Assembly: GCF_013415105.1 (NCBI RefSeq)
Contig: NZ_JACCDF010000001.1
Span: 372,001 to 436,000 of the forward strand
Direction of reading: 5' to 3'
DNA: 64,000 nucleotides
Origin: Vreelandella salicampi
GTDB lineage: Bacteria; Pseudomonadota; Gammaproteobacteria; Pseudomonadales; Halomonadaceae
Position numbers and translations under genes: made by a program. Below are positions 28,170 through 35,661 of the stretch, piece by piece; the first letter of the stretch is position 1, and every line of letters begins with the position of its first letter. A model generated the notes under the pieces. It searched no databases and was not told where the DNA came from. It worked only from the letters and a program-made list of their open reading frames with translations.

Positions 28170-29768
28170 ATGTCCAAGCCGCTTATTATCCTGTTGGGAG
28201 ATCAGCTGACGCTTTCACTGCCGACGTTGCGCCAGGCACCGGAAAACGCCGTCGTTGCCCTGTGTGAAGTAGCAAGTGAAGCGCATTACGTCCCTCACCA
28301 TATTCACAAAATCGGTGTTTTTTTGGCGGCAATGCGGCATTTTGCCCAAACGCTGCGCGACAAGGGTTTCACCGTTCACTACAGCGCGTTGGACGACCCC
28401 GACAACACGCATACCCTAATCAGCGAGGCTGAGCGGTTAGCAAGTGCTTACGACTGCAATCATATTCAAGCGGTAAGACCCGGCGAATGGCGGCTTTGGC
28501 AAGCTATGCAAAACCGCCAGGATACCGCTTTACCTTGGCAACTATTTGAAGATGATCGTTTTTTCACCACGCCAGAGGATTTTGCTCAGTGGGCCAAAGG
28601 GCGCAAGCAGCTGCGGCTCGAGTATTTTTATCGCGAGCAGCGTAAACGCAGCGGGCTTTTGATGGAACATGGCGAACCCGCTGGCGGACAGTGGAACTTC
28701 GATCACGACAACCGCGAGCCACTTCCCGAGACGTTTGAGTCCCCTCGCCCACCGCAACACCAACAGGATGCGCTAACCCGTGAAGCGCTGGCCGTGGCTC
28801 AGCAACATTTTGGACACCATATGGGCACGCTCGAAACATTCAACTGGCCGGTCACGCGGCGCCAGGCACTCGTGGATATGCGTCATTTTTTAGATCACTG
28901 CCTGCCCGATTTCGGCCGCTATCAGGATGCCATCAGCGATACCGATCCCTTTCTGTTTCACTCGCGTTTAGCCGTCGCGATGAACATAGGCCTGCTCTCA
29001 CCGCGCGAAGTGTGCAAGGCTGCCGAGACCTGCTATTACACAGGGTCAGCGCCGATTAACGCGGTAGAAGGTTTTATTCGGCAGATTCTCGGCTGGCGAG
29101 AGTACGTACGCGGCTTGTACTGGACACAAATGCCAAATTATAAGCGCGAAAACCGGTTGGGCTTTACCCGCGATTTGCCGGCTTTCTACTGGGATGGCAA
29201 CACCGATATGCGCTGCTTACAGCGCGCGATTGAGATGACAATTGACAACAGCTACGCCCACCATATTCAACGCCTGATGGTGACCGGCAACTTTGCCCTG
29301 CTGTGTGGTGTGAAGCCAGAAGCACTGTGCGATTGGTATCTCGCCGTCTACGCCGATGCCTGCGAGTGGGTCGAACTGCCCAATACACTCGGCATGGTCC
29401 TCCATGCTGACGGCGGCTTGATGGGCTCCAAACCCTATTGCGCGTCGGGTAAATATATCGACAAGATGTCAGATCATTGCCAGCACTGCCGCTACTCGCC
29501 GAAACAAGTCACCGGGGCCAAGGCCTGCCCATTAAACAGCTTATACTGGCACTTTCTGGAAACACATGAGAACAAGCTGAGCCAAAATCCACGCATGAAG
29601 CTGATTTACGGCTCGCTCGCCAGGATGAAAACGGAAAAACGCGACGCCATGCGCCAGCAAGCCCAAGCGTTTCTCGCCAAACTCGACACCGCACCCGGCT
29701 ACGGCGATGCCATTCACACCGACGGTTACGATGGCAAAACCCGACCCAACCCAGAGGCAACATCATGA
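28170..29768 (+). CDS. FeS-type photolyase/cryptochrome (PhrB/CryB class)
   Basis: A 532-residue member of the iron-sulfur bacterial cryptochrome/photolyase group. It begins IILLGDQLTLSLP, the N-terminal antenna-binding Rossmann domain. Four Cys at 349, 437, 440 and 453 (MRCL, HCQHC, KACP) match the spacing of the [4Fe-4S] ligands in Agrobacterium PhrB, a (6-4) photolyase. The C-terminal FAD domain includes GWREYVRGLYW and YAHHIQRLMVTGNFALL. It repairs UV lesions or senses light; which of the two cannot be told by reading. The start has only a weak TAGG upstream. The stop overlaps the DCC gene (ATGA). Confidence 0.9.
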   Translation: MSKPLIILLGDQLTLSLPTLRQAPENAVVALCEVASEAHYVPHHIHKIGVFLAAMRHFAQTLRDKGFTVHYSALDDPDNTHTLISEAERLASAYDCNHIQAVRPGEWRLWQAMQNRQDTALPWQLFEDDRFFTTPEDFAQWAKGRKQLRLEYFYREQRKRSGLLMEHGEPAGGQWNFDHDNREPLPETFESPRPPQHQQDALTREALAVAQQHFGHHMGTLETFNWPVTRRQALVDMRHFLDHCLPDFGRYQDAISDTDPFLFHSRLAVAMNIGLLSPREVCKAAETCYYTGSAPINAVEGFIRQILGWREYVRGLYWTQMPNYKRENRLGFTRDLPAFYWDGNTDMRCLQRAIEMTIDNSYAHHIQRLMVTGNFALLCGVKPEALCDWYLAVYADACEWVELPNTLGMVLHADGGLMGSKPYCASGKYIDKMSDHCQHCRYSPKQVTGAKACPLNSLYWHFLETHENKLSQNPRMKLIYGSLARMKTEKRDAMRQQAQAFLAKLDTAPGYGDAIHTDGYDGKTRPNPEATS

Positions 29769-30166
29769 GCCGTTTTCGCATGCTAAATGCCAAGGCACCG
29801 GTGACGCTGTTTCACGACGGCCATTGCCCCTTCTGCCGCGTTGAGGTCAACTGGCTCGGCAAACATCACCACCGCGAGCGCGTTAAGTTAGTGGATATTC
29901 AAGATAAGCATTTTTGTGCAGACGATTACGATACCCACTTTGATGCCATGATGGGCAAACTGCACGTGCTGGATAACCAAGGAAGGTGGTACATCGGTAT
30001 GGATGCCAGCCGGGCCCTCTATGCAGTCCTGGGCTACCGGCGGCTGGTGTGGATTTCTTGCTTGCCCATTGTTAGCGCCGTGATGGACGCTAGTTACCGC
30101 TTTTTTGCTCGCCGGCGGGTAAGACTGGGGCAATGGTGGGAAAAACGCCAATCGCGAGCGAGATAG
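29765..30166 (+). CDS. DCC-family thiol oxidoreductase-like protein (DUF393)
   Basis: A 133-residue protein with the DxxCxxC motif at Asp18-Cys21-Cys24 (HDGHCPFCRVE), which defines the DUF393/DCC family, a thioredoxin-like group of unknown function. The C-terminal part has a hydrophobic segment (LVWISCLPIVSAVM) and an Arg-rich tail, so it may sit on the membrane. It is coupled to the photolyase by a 4-base overlap; DCC genes are often found beside photolyase-type genes, which suggests a redox role in the same response. Confidence 0.85.
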   Translation: MSRFRMLNAKAPVTLFHDGHCPFCRVEVNWLGKHHHRERVKLVDIQDKHFCADDYDTHFDAMMGKLHVLDNQGRWYIGMDASRALYAVLGYRRLVWISCLPIVSAVMDASYRFFARRRVRLGQWWEKRQSRAR

Positions 30167-30199
30167 GCGCTTAAAGAACAGACGTTAAAAGAGCGAATG

Positions 30200-30502
30200 T
30201 TAAAAAACCAGTGGCATGCGCGATGTCAATGGCTCGCTGTAGTGAGCGTCACGGCCGATTACCTCGTCGTGGGGCACATGCTGTACCAAATACGCACGAC
30301 GGATACCGGCGCGCTTGAGCTCATTGTAAACGTCTTCAAGCGAGCGAAAGAGCATCGGCTTACCCCGTTGGGATAGCATATAGCGCTCGCCTTCCACGTC
30401 CTCTAGCTCGGCTTGATAAAAACGGCTTCCTGCGTGAGTAATGACACGAATTTCAAAATTATCGTGCTTTTCAACAAAAGCCTTAAGTGCTTTAAGCTCC
30501 AT
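30200..30502 (-). CDS. Small conserved hypothetical protein (possibly DUF6482)
   Basis: A 100-residue soluble protein without catalytic motifs that I recognise. It begins with a helix (LKALKAFVEKHD), then alternating beta-like stretches (FEIRVITHAGSRFYQAEL, RYMLSQRGKPMLFRSLEDV) and a helix with a basic end (LKRAGIRRAYLVQHVPHDEV). The composition and layout resemble DUF6482 proteins of Pseudomonas and Halomonas, but that is from memory and is weak. AGGAGG lies six bases before the ATG, so translation is probable. It is monocistronic. Confidence 0.7.
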   Translation of the reverse strand: MELKALKAFVEKHDNFEIRVITHAGSRFYQAELEDVEGERYMLSQRGKPMLFRSLEDVYNELKRAGIRRAYLVQHVPHDEVIGRDAHYSEPLTSRMPLVF

Positions 30503-30718
30503 GGCTCCCTCCTGTTATTAACTTTTTTTATTTACGTCGTGTCGTTGGGTTTGTCGGTGAATGCCTTTACGAATAAAGATCAGCATGACGCCACCCAATG
30601 ACATTCCAATGGCTTTTATATGTCAGCCATATGACGATCGCAATATAGGAGAGTTCCTCGCTTGTTCATTCTCACACAGCTATGAAGCCGTTACGCAGAT
30701 TACATCACATCCTTTTGC

Positions 30719-31012
30719 TTACTGATACTCGGAAGGATCGATGGCTTTGCCCAGGGAATTGCGGTCAATCCAATTCCCTGCTTTGGTTTCTTTATAGCGA
30801 AAGACCACCTTGTCACCAATAGCCACCGGCACTTCCGGGTCTTCGGTCTGATAGCTGTATTTCTCACCGTCGACAGTAAGATAGTAGCGGTAGAGATCTG
30901 GCATCCCCAGCCATTCTTTAAACGGCCCTTCTCTCTCCAGCTCCTGAAGCTCACCCCGCCCTTGAAGCTTAGGTACGCGCTGTCGATTACCGCGTTTAAA
31001 ACCACCTGCCAT
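30719..31012 (-). CDS. Small hypothetical protein
   Basis: A 97-residue basic, hydrophilic protein starting MAGGFKRGNRQRVPKL. It has a beta-rich centre (YRYYLTVDGEKYSYQTEDPE, then VAIGDKVVFRYKE) that looks like a small beta-barrel with GDKVVFRY, as in nucleic-acid-binding or OB/SH3-like folds; this is only an impression. I do not recognise the family. The frame is open to 31045, but ATG 31012 follows AGGGGA at good spacing. It lies 82 bases downstream of dnaB on the same strand and may be co-transcribed. Confidence 0.65.
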   Translation of the reverse strand: MAGGFKRGNRQRVPKLQGRGELQELEREGPFKEWLGMPDLYRYYLTVDGEKYSYQTEDPEVPVAIGDKVVFRYKETKAGNWIDRNSLGKAIDPSEYQ

Positions 31013-31094
31013 CGCTAATCCCCTATCGTATGATGAAATGCACAAATACGTGTAAAAGGCTGCGCATTATACGGGCTCGCCGCCAAGGCTCAAG

Positions 31095-32477
31095 TTAGTC
31101 GCCAAATGCTTCACCATAGCTATCCGGCGCCAAATCTTCAAAACGCGTATATTTACCGATAAACGCCATGTGAACCGTTCCAATCGGCCCGTTACGCTGT
31201 TTACCGATAATCAACTCCGCCAATCCCTGGTTATCTGGGTTATCCGGGTTATACACCTCGTCGCGATACACAAAAGCAATTACGTCAGCATCCTGCTCAA
31301 TCGCGCCGGATTCGCGTAGATCCGACATCACCGGGCGTTTATTAGGACGCTGCTCAAGCGAGCGGTTCAGCTGCGAAAGCGCGACCACTGGGCAGTTGAA
31401 CTCTTTGGCCAACCCTTTGAGTGAGCGTGAAATTTCAGAAATTTCACCGGTGCGGTTTTCCGAGAAGCCGGGGATTTGCATGAGCTGCAGGTAGTCGATC
31501 ATGATCAAGGCCATATTGCCTTGCTCACGCACCACCCGACGAATCCGCGAGCGCATCTCGTTGGGCGATAGTGCGGCGGTATCATCGATGAAGAGCTGTT
31601 TATCTTTGAGCAAATTCACCGCTGAGGTCAGGCGCGGCCAATCCTCATCTTCTAGCTGACCGGTGCGCACGCGGGTTTGATCAATTCGCCCGAGCGAGGA
31701 AAGCATCCTAAGCATCAAGGATTCAGCCGGCATCTCCATGGAGAACACCATAACCGGCTTATCACTTGAAATCACCGCATGCTCAACCACGTTCATAGCG
31801 AACGTGGTCTTGCCCATCGAGGGCCTTCCGGCAATGATCACCATATCGGAGGGCTGCAAACCTGATGTCATCTCATCCAGATCGCGGAATCCAGAAGATA
31901 GGCCGGTCATCTCGCCTTTGAGGTTGAAAAGCTCGTCGATACGATCAACCGCTTTGGTCAAAAGGTCACTCATACCGATGGGGCCACCGGTTTTCGGCCG
32001 CTCTTCGGCAATTTGGAAGACCAGGCGTTCTGCTTCGTTCAGAAGCTCATCCGCTGGGCGCCCTTGCGGCGCGAATGCCCCTTCCGCAATTTGATTCGCC
32101 GCCCGAATCAGCTTTCGCAGTGTCGCCCGTTCACGAACAATATCAGCATAAGCGCGGATGTTGCTGGCCGAAGGTGTATTGCGCGCAAGCTCCGCGAGAA
32201 AGGCTAAACCGCCGACGGTATCAAGCTGGTCACGCCCCTCCAGCGCCTCTGAAAGCGTCACCACGTCCAGCGGCTGACCCGCTTCGGCTAAATGATTCAT
32301 CACATTGAACACCAAGCGGTGTTCGTAACGATAAAAATCGTCGGCGACCAAACGGTCAGAAATGTTGTCCCAGGCCTGGTTATCGAGCATTAGCCCGCCT
32401 AACACCGACTGCTCTGCCTCTAGGGAGTGCGGAGGCAGTTTCAGCGCTGCCGTTTCTTGATCAGCGATGTCCTGCAT
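31095..32477 (-). CDS. dnaB: Replicative DNA helicase DnaB
   Basis: A 460-residue hexameric replication-fork helicase. The N-terminal primase-binding domain starts LPPHSLEAEQSVLGGLMLD. The RecA-like domain has Walker A GRPSMGKTTFAMN, Walker B ALIMIDYLQLM, and the C-terminal QLNRSLEQR and GPIGTVHMAF segments. GGAG precedes the ATG at 32477. It is downstream of rplI, separated by a terminator, so it is probably transcribed from its own promoter in 32478-32597. No intein is seen. Confidence 0.97.
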   Translation of the reverse strand: MQDIADQETAALKLPPHSLEAEQSVLGGLMLDNQAWDNISDRLVADDFYRYEHRLVFNVMNHLAEAGQPLDVVTLSEALEGRDQLDTVGGLAFLAELARNTPSASNIRAYADIVRERATLRKLIRAANQIAEGAFAPQGRPADELLNEAERLVFQIAEERPKTGGPIGMSDLLTKAVDRIDELFNLKGEMTGLSSGFRDLDEMTSGLQPSDMVIIAGRPSMGKTTFAMNVVEHAVISSDKPVMVFSMEMPAESLMLRMLSSLGRIDQTRVRTGQLEDEDWPRLTSAVNLLKDKQLFIDDTAALSPNEMRSRIRRVVREQGNMALIMIDYLQLMQIPGFSENRTGEISEISRSLKGLAKEFNCPVVALSQLNRSLEQRPNKRPVMSDLRESGAIEQDADVIAFVYRDEVYNPDNPDNQGLAELIIGKQRNGPIGTVHMAFIGKYTRFEDLAPDSYGEAFGD

Positions 32478-32597
32478 AACGAACTCCTTAGCTCAGCGCA
32501 ATAAAGCAGGGGTGAAAACCAGCCGTAATAACACGATATTGTACCCCATTCGGGACGCCTATCTATCGAGGCGGAAATTGGGTCACTATAAACAGCA

Positions 32598-32624
32598 AAA
32601 GGCGCGGGGATTTCCCGCGCCTTT
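32598..32624 (-). terminator. Terminator after rplI
   Basis: A perfect 11-bp stem, AAAGGCGCGGG at 32598-32608 with CCCGCGCCTTT at 32614-32624, loop of 5. On the minus strand it ends in a T-run (CCTTTTGCTGTTT). It closes the rpsF-rpsR-DUF2232-rplI operon. Confidence 0.82.
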
Positions 32625-32647
32625 CAAACCGTGTACGGCGTGCAGAA

Positions 32648-33094
32648 TTACTCTGCGACGACGACTACACGAACAACAGCATCCACTTCAGCGTGCAGGT
32701 GGAGAGCGATGTCATATTCGCCAGTTTGACGAATCGGGCCTTCTGGCATGCGTACTTCGCTCTTCGCCACTTCGATACCGGCAGAGGAGATAGCGTCTGC
32801 CAAATCGCGCGGACCGATTGAGCCAAACAGTTTGCCTTCATCACCGGATTTAGACACCAGCGACAGCTCGATGTCGTTGAGCTGCTCAGCGCGCGCTTCG
32901 GCTTCCGCCTTACGCTCTGCAGCTTGGGCTTCAAGCTCAGCACGCTGGGCTTCGAAAGCGGCAATGTTTTCTTTAGTGGCCGGAACGGCTAAGCCGTAAG
33001 GCACTAAGTAGTTACGACCGTAACCGGGCTTAACGGTGACTTTGTCACCCAGGCTACCCAGCTTACCAATTTTATCGAGCAGAATGACTTCCAT
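32648..33094 (-). CDS. rplI: 50S ribosomal protein L9
   Basis: A 148-residue protein starting [19 protein letters not shown], with the N-domain motif [16 protein letters not shown], a long central connecting helix (residues 40-75, Glu/Ala/Arg rich) and the C-terminal domain [14 protein letters not shown]. It binds 23S rRNA at the base of the L1 stalk. It is the last gene of the ribosomal operon. Confidence 0.97.
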   Translation of the reverse strand: MEVILLDKIGKLGSLGDKVTVKPGYGRNYLVPYGLAVPATKENIAAFEAQRAELEAQAAERKAEAEARAEQLNDIELSLVSKSGDEGKLFGSIGPRDLADAISSAGIEVAKSEVRMPEGPIRQTGEYDIALHLHAEVDAVVRVVVVAE

Positions 33095-33109
33095 CTCGTA
33101 AACCTCTTA

Positions 33110-33964
33110 TCAATTGCTGCGGGCAAGGCGTGCGCGAACGTTCGCGAATGTATCCATTAACCCTATCAGCAGCACAATGAGAATCGTGGGCCACGTGGTG
33201 ATCAGCAATAGATAGAATGCCACCAACCACAGCCCGTTCATTCCCTTTAATCCAATAACACCATGCACCAACGCAATACCCGCAATCAGCAGCGGCACCC
33301 AGATAAGCATCGAAAACGCGGGCAACTCAAAGAGCATACTCAGAACGCCCAACACAACCAGAACAGCAAGTTCTTTTGGTGCTAAACGTAAGGCATGAAA
33401 CTCTTCGCGAAAGCCCCCCGGGTTGTAGAGCCCAGCTTGCCAACTGCGTGCTAATACTAAGCAGACAACCGCGGCGATCAAAACTACTAACCCCGTGACG
33501 CCGCCAACCACTAGCTCAGCCAACGTTTGCGTATCGTAACCCTGCTGGGTCAGCTCACTTAGCACCTGCTCGACCTCTTGCGAGCTCTCACGCAGCTGCG
33601 TAAGCATTGCCTCGGTACTTCCTGGTGGGGTAAAAATACCCAACTGCACCATCACGGAGGCTGCGATAGCGCCAAGTATCAGCGCTTCACTCCAGCGCAT
33701 ACGCTCACGCAGGACAACCGCCATCAAGGACACCAGAAGAACACTGGCCAGTGGTATCACATCGCCTTGCATCCACCACCAACCGGCGGGGAGAGCGGCG
33801 GCAATAATCACGGGTAGCGCAGGGGCAAACCCTTTACGTAGTGTGACAAGCCCGGCTATCGCCGCCCCCAGCCAAAATAGCCAAGGGATTAATGACGCAA
33901 GTGCTGCGACGCCTACAGCATAAGGCGTCGCCTGCATCAGCCATCGGGCAAGTGCCAGCATCAC
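33110..33964 (-). CDS. DUF2232-family polytopic membrane protein
   Basis: A 284-residue protein with about eight hydrophobic spans (for example LVVLIAAVVCLVLARSW, LAVLVVLGVLSMLFELPAF, LVAFYLLLITTWPTILIVLL). It matches the position and character of the DUF2232 (YybS-like) protein that sits between rpsR and rplI in pseudomonads and relatives. Its function is unknown. It lies 15 bases from rplI and 9 from rpsR, so it is part of the ribosomal operon. The ribosome binding site is weak, which would keep its level below that of the ribosomal proteins. Confidence 0.8.
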   Translation of the reverse strand: MMLALARWLMQATPYAVGVAALASLIPWLFWLGAAIAGLVTLRKGFAPALPVIIAAALPAGWWWMQGDVIPLASVLLVSLMAVVLRERMRWSEALILGAIAASVMVQLGIFTPPGSTEAMLTQLRESSQEVEQVLSELTQQGYDTQTLAELVVGGVTGLVVLIAAVVCLVLARSWQAGLYNPGGFREEFHALRLAPKELAVLVVLGVLSMLFELPAFSMLIWVPLLIAGIALVHGVIGLKGMNGLWLVAFYLLLITTWPTILIVLLIGLMDTFANVRARLARSN

Positions 33965-33973
33965 GTTAACGGC

Positions 33974-34201
33974 TTACTGGTGGCTATCGGTATAGGGCAG
34001 CAGTGCTAGGTAGCGAGCGCGCTTAACGGCGCCTGCTAGCTGGCGCTGATAGCGTGCTTTGGTGCCGGTAATACGGCTCGGAACGATCTTGCCGGTTTCG
34101 GTGATGTAAGCCTTCAGCGTATCCAGATCTTTGTAATCGATCTGCTTGACGCCTTCAGCAGTGAAGCGGCAAAACTTACGGCGACGGAAAAAACGTGCCA
34201 T
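33974..34201 (-). CDS. rpsR: 30S ribosomal protein S18
   Basis: A 75-residue protein, [11 protein letters not shown] at the start and [30 protein letters not shown] at the end, typical of S18 of the Cys-containing type. It forms a heterodimer with S6 on the 30S platform. AAAGGAG lies seven to eight bases before the ATG. Confidence 0.97.
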   Translation of the reverse strand: MARFFRRRKFCRFTAEGVKQIDYKDLDTLKAYITETGKIVPSRITGTKARYQRQLAGAVKRARYLALLPYTDSHQ

Positions 34202-34235
34202 GGATGAGCTCCTTTATACGTGCAATGAGGGTGAA

Positions 34236-34604
34236 TTAAGCGGTTTCAGCGCTCGGCTTTTCTTCGCGACGCGGACGCTTTTCTTCAGCCGGCTTCATCA
34301 TCGGTGATGCTTCGGTGATGGCTTCTTTGCAGCGAACAACCAGGCTGCGGATGATAGCGTCGTTGAAGCGGAAGATGTTCTCGATTTCTTCGAGCGTCTC
34401 GCCGGCACACTCAACGTTCATCAACACGTAGTGGGCTTTGTGGATCTTGTTGATCGGGTAAGCCATGTGACGGCGTCCCCAATCTTCTAAGCGATGCACC
34501 GTGCCACCATTTTCGGTCACGATGCCTGTATAGCGCTCGACCATTGCCGGCACTTGCTCGCTCTGATCCGGGTGGACCATAAACACGATTTCGTAATGAC
34601 GCAT
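34236..34604 (-). CDS. rpsF: 30S ribosomal protein S6
   Basis: A 122-residue protein beginning [17 protein letters not shown] with the S6 motif [21 protein letters not shown], and an acidic/lysine C-terminal tail. The frame extends to 34673, but ATG 34604 follows AAGGAG and gives the normal N-terminus. It heads the operon rpsF-rpsR-DUF2232-rplI. Confidence 0.97.
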   Translation of the reverse strand: MRHYEIVFMVHPDQSEQVPAMVERYTGIVTENGGTVHRLEDWGRRHMAYPINKIHKAHYVLMNVECAGETLEEIENIFRFNDAIIRSLVVRCKEAITEASPMMKPAEEKRPRREEKPSAETA

Positions 34605-34695
34605 GGAATCTCCTTGCGGTTTGGCAGCTTCACTGAGACGTATGCCATTGGCAATACGTGCACAAGGAAGCAAGGAGTTAACTGAAATGCATTCA

Positions 34696-34789
34696 GCACC
34701 GCCGTGCTAATCGGCAGTGCCAAGGCATCAAGCAGATCTGGTAAAAAACCAGTAGATATAACGAATGCCTGCTTACAAGGTAAACAGGC
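34696..34789 (-). promoter_or_regulatory. Structured leader between rlmB and rpsF (three stem-loops)
   Basis: As minus-strand RNA the region can form three hairpins in order: a 10-bp stem at 34767-34789 (GCCTG..CAGGC arms, one G-U), a 5-bp stem at 34738-34752 with an all-U loop, and a 9-bp GC-rich stem at 34696-34720 (one G-U). rpsF leaders in many bacteria bind the S6:S18 complex for autoregulation; whether one of these is that element is inference. Confidence 0.4.
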
Positions 34790-34798
34790 GGAAGTATT

Positions 34799-35599
34799 CT
34801 AGTGGGACATTGGCTGACTTGCAAGCTGGCGTTGGCGCACCGCTTCAAACAAACAGATGCCGGTGGCAACGGATACATTGAGACTTGAGACCTGGCCCGC
34901 CATCGGCAGCTTGGCCAAGTGATCACACGCTTCACGGGTTAGGCGGCGCATCCCTTTGCCTTCGGCTCCCATGACCAACGCAACAGGGCCAATAAAATTC
35001 ATCTCATACACACTAGCACTGGCCTCACCGGCGGCACCGGTAATCCACACGCCAGCATCTTTAAGCTTACCCAGCGTACGCGCTAAGTTAGTGACTTGGT
35101 AAACTGGCACGGATTCCGCCGCGCCACAAGCCACTTTTCGTACTGTCGCATTCAGCGGGGCCGCTTTATCCTTGGCCACAATCACCCCATGGGCACCAGC
35201 CGCATCGGCGCTACGTAAACAGGCGCCAAAGTTGTGCACATCGGTCACGCCATCGAGCACAAGAAACAGCGGCGCTGCCGCCGGCTGCCATGCCCGTAGT
35301 TTGAGCAGTAGCGACTCCTCGCCTTCAGGTATTAGTGGCGGGCAAAAAGCCACCACCCCCTGATGCGAAGCACCTTGGGTTAGCTGATCCAACGCCTCCC
35401 GTGGGTGCTCTTTTATGCTCGCGCCAGCGGACTGCGCCTGAGCTATGATCGCGTGAAGCCGCTTGCTCGCGCCTTGCTGCACCCATAGCACCTTAGGCGA
35501 CTCACCGCGCTCTAGCAGACTTTCTAGTGCATGAACCCCAAACACCTGGTCCAGCCCTTCGGGTGGACGCGGCCCACGGCGTGATGACGCTGATTTCAC
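34799..35599 (-). CDS. rlmB: 23S rRNA (guanosine-2'-O)-methyltransferase RlmB
   Basis: A 266-residue SPOUT-class (TrmH) methyltransferase. The N-terminal substrate-binding domain starts DQVFGVHALESLLERG. Motif 1 is DGVTDVHNFGACLRSADAAG (Asn and Arg), motif 2 ALVMGAEGKGMRRL, motif 3 LNVSVATGICLFE. It methylates G2251 (E. coli numbering) of 23S rRNA. The start is GTG 35599 with AAGGA upstream. It lies 62 bases downstream of rnr, as in E. coli. Confidence 0.95.
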   Translation of the reverse strand: MKSASSRRGPRPPEGLDQVFGVHALESLLERGESPKVLWVQQGASKRLHAIIAQAQSAGASIKEHPREALDQLTQGASHQGVVAFCPPLIPEGEESLLLKLRAWQPAAAPLFLVLDGVTDVHNFGACLRSADAAGAHGVIVAKDKAAPLNATVRKVACGAAESVPVYQVTNLARTLGKLKDAGVWITGAAGEASASVYEMNFIGPVALVMGAEGKGMRRLTREACDHLAKLPMAGQVSSLNVSVATGICLFEAVRQRQLASQPMSH

Positions 35600-35661
35600 T
35601 CTTAATCCTTATACGTTGCCAGTCTTAGTTTTCGTCGTAACAAACTAAACTCACAGCGAGT

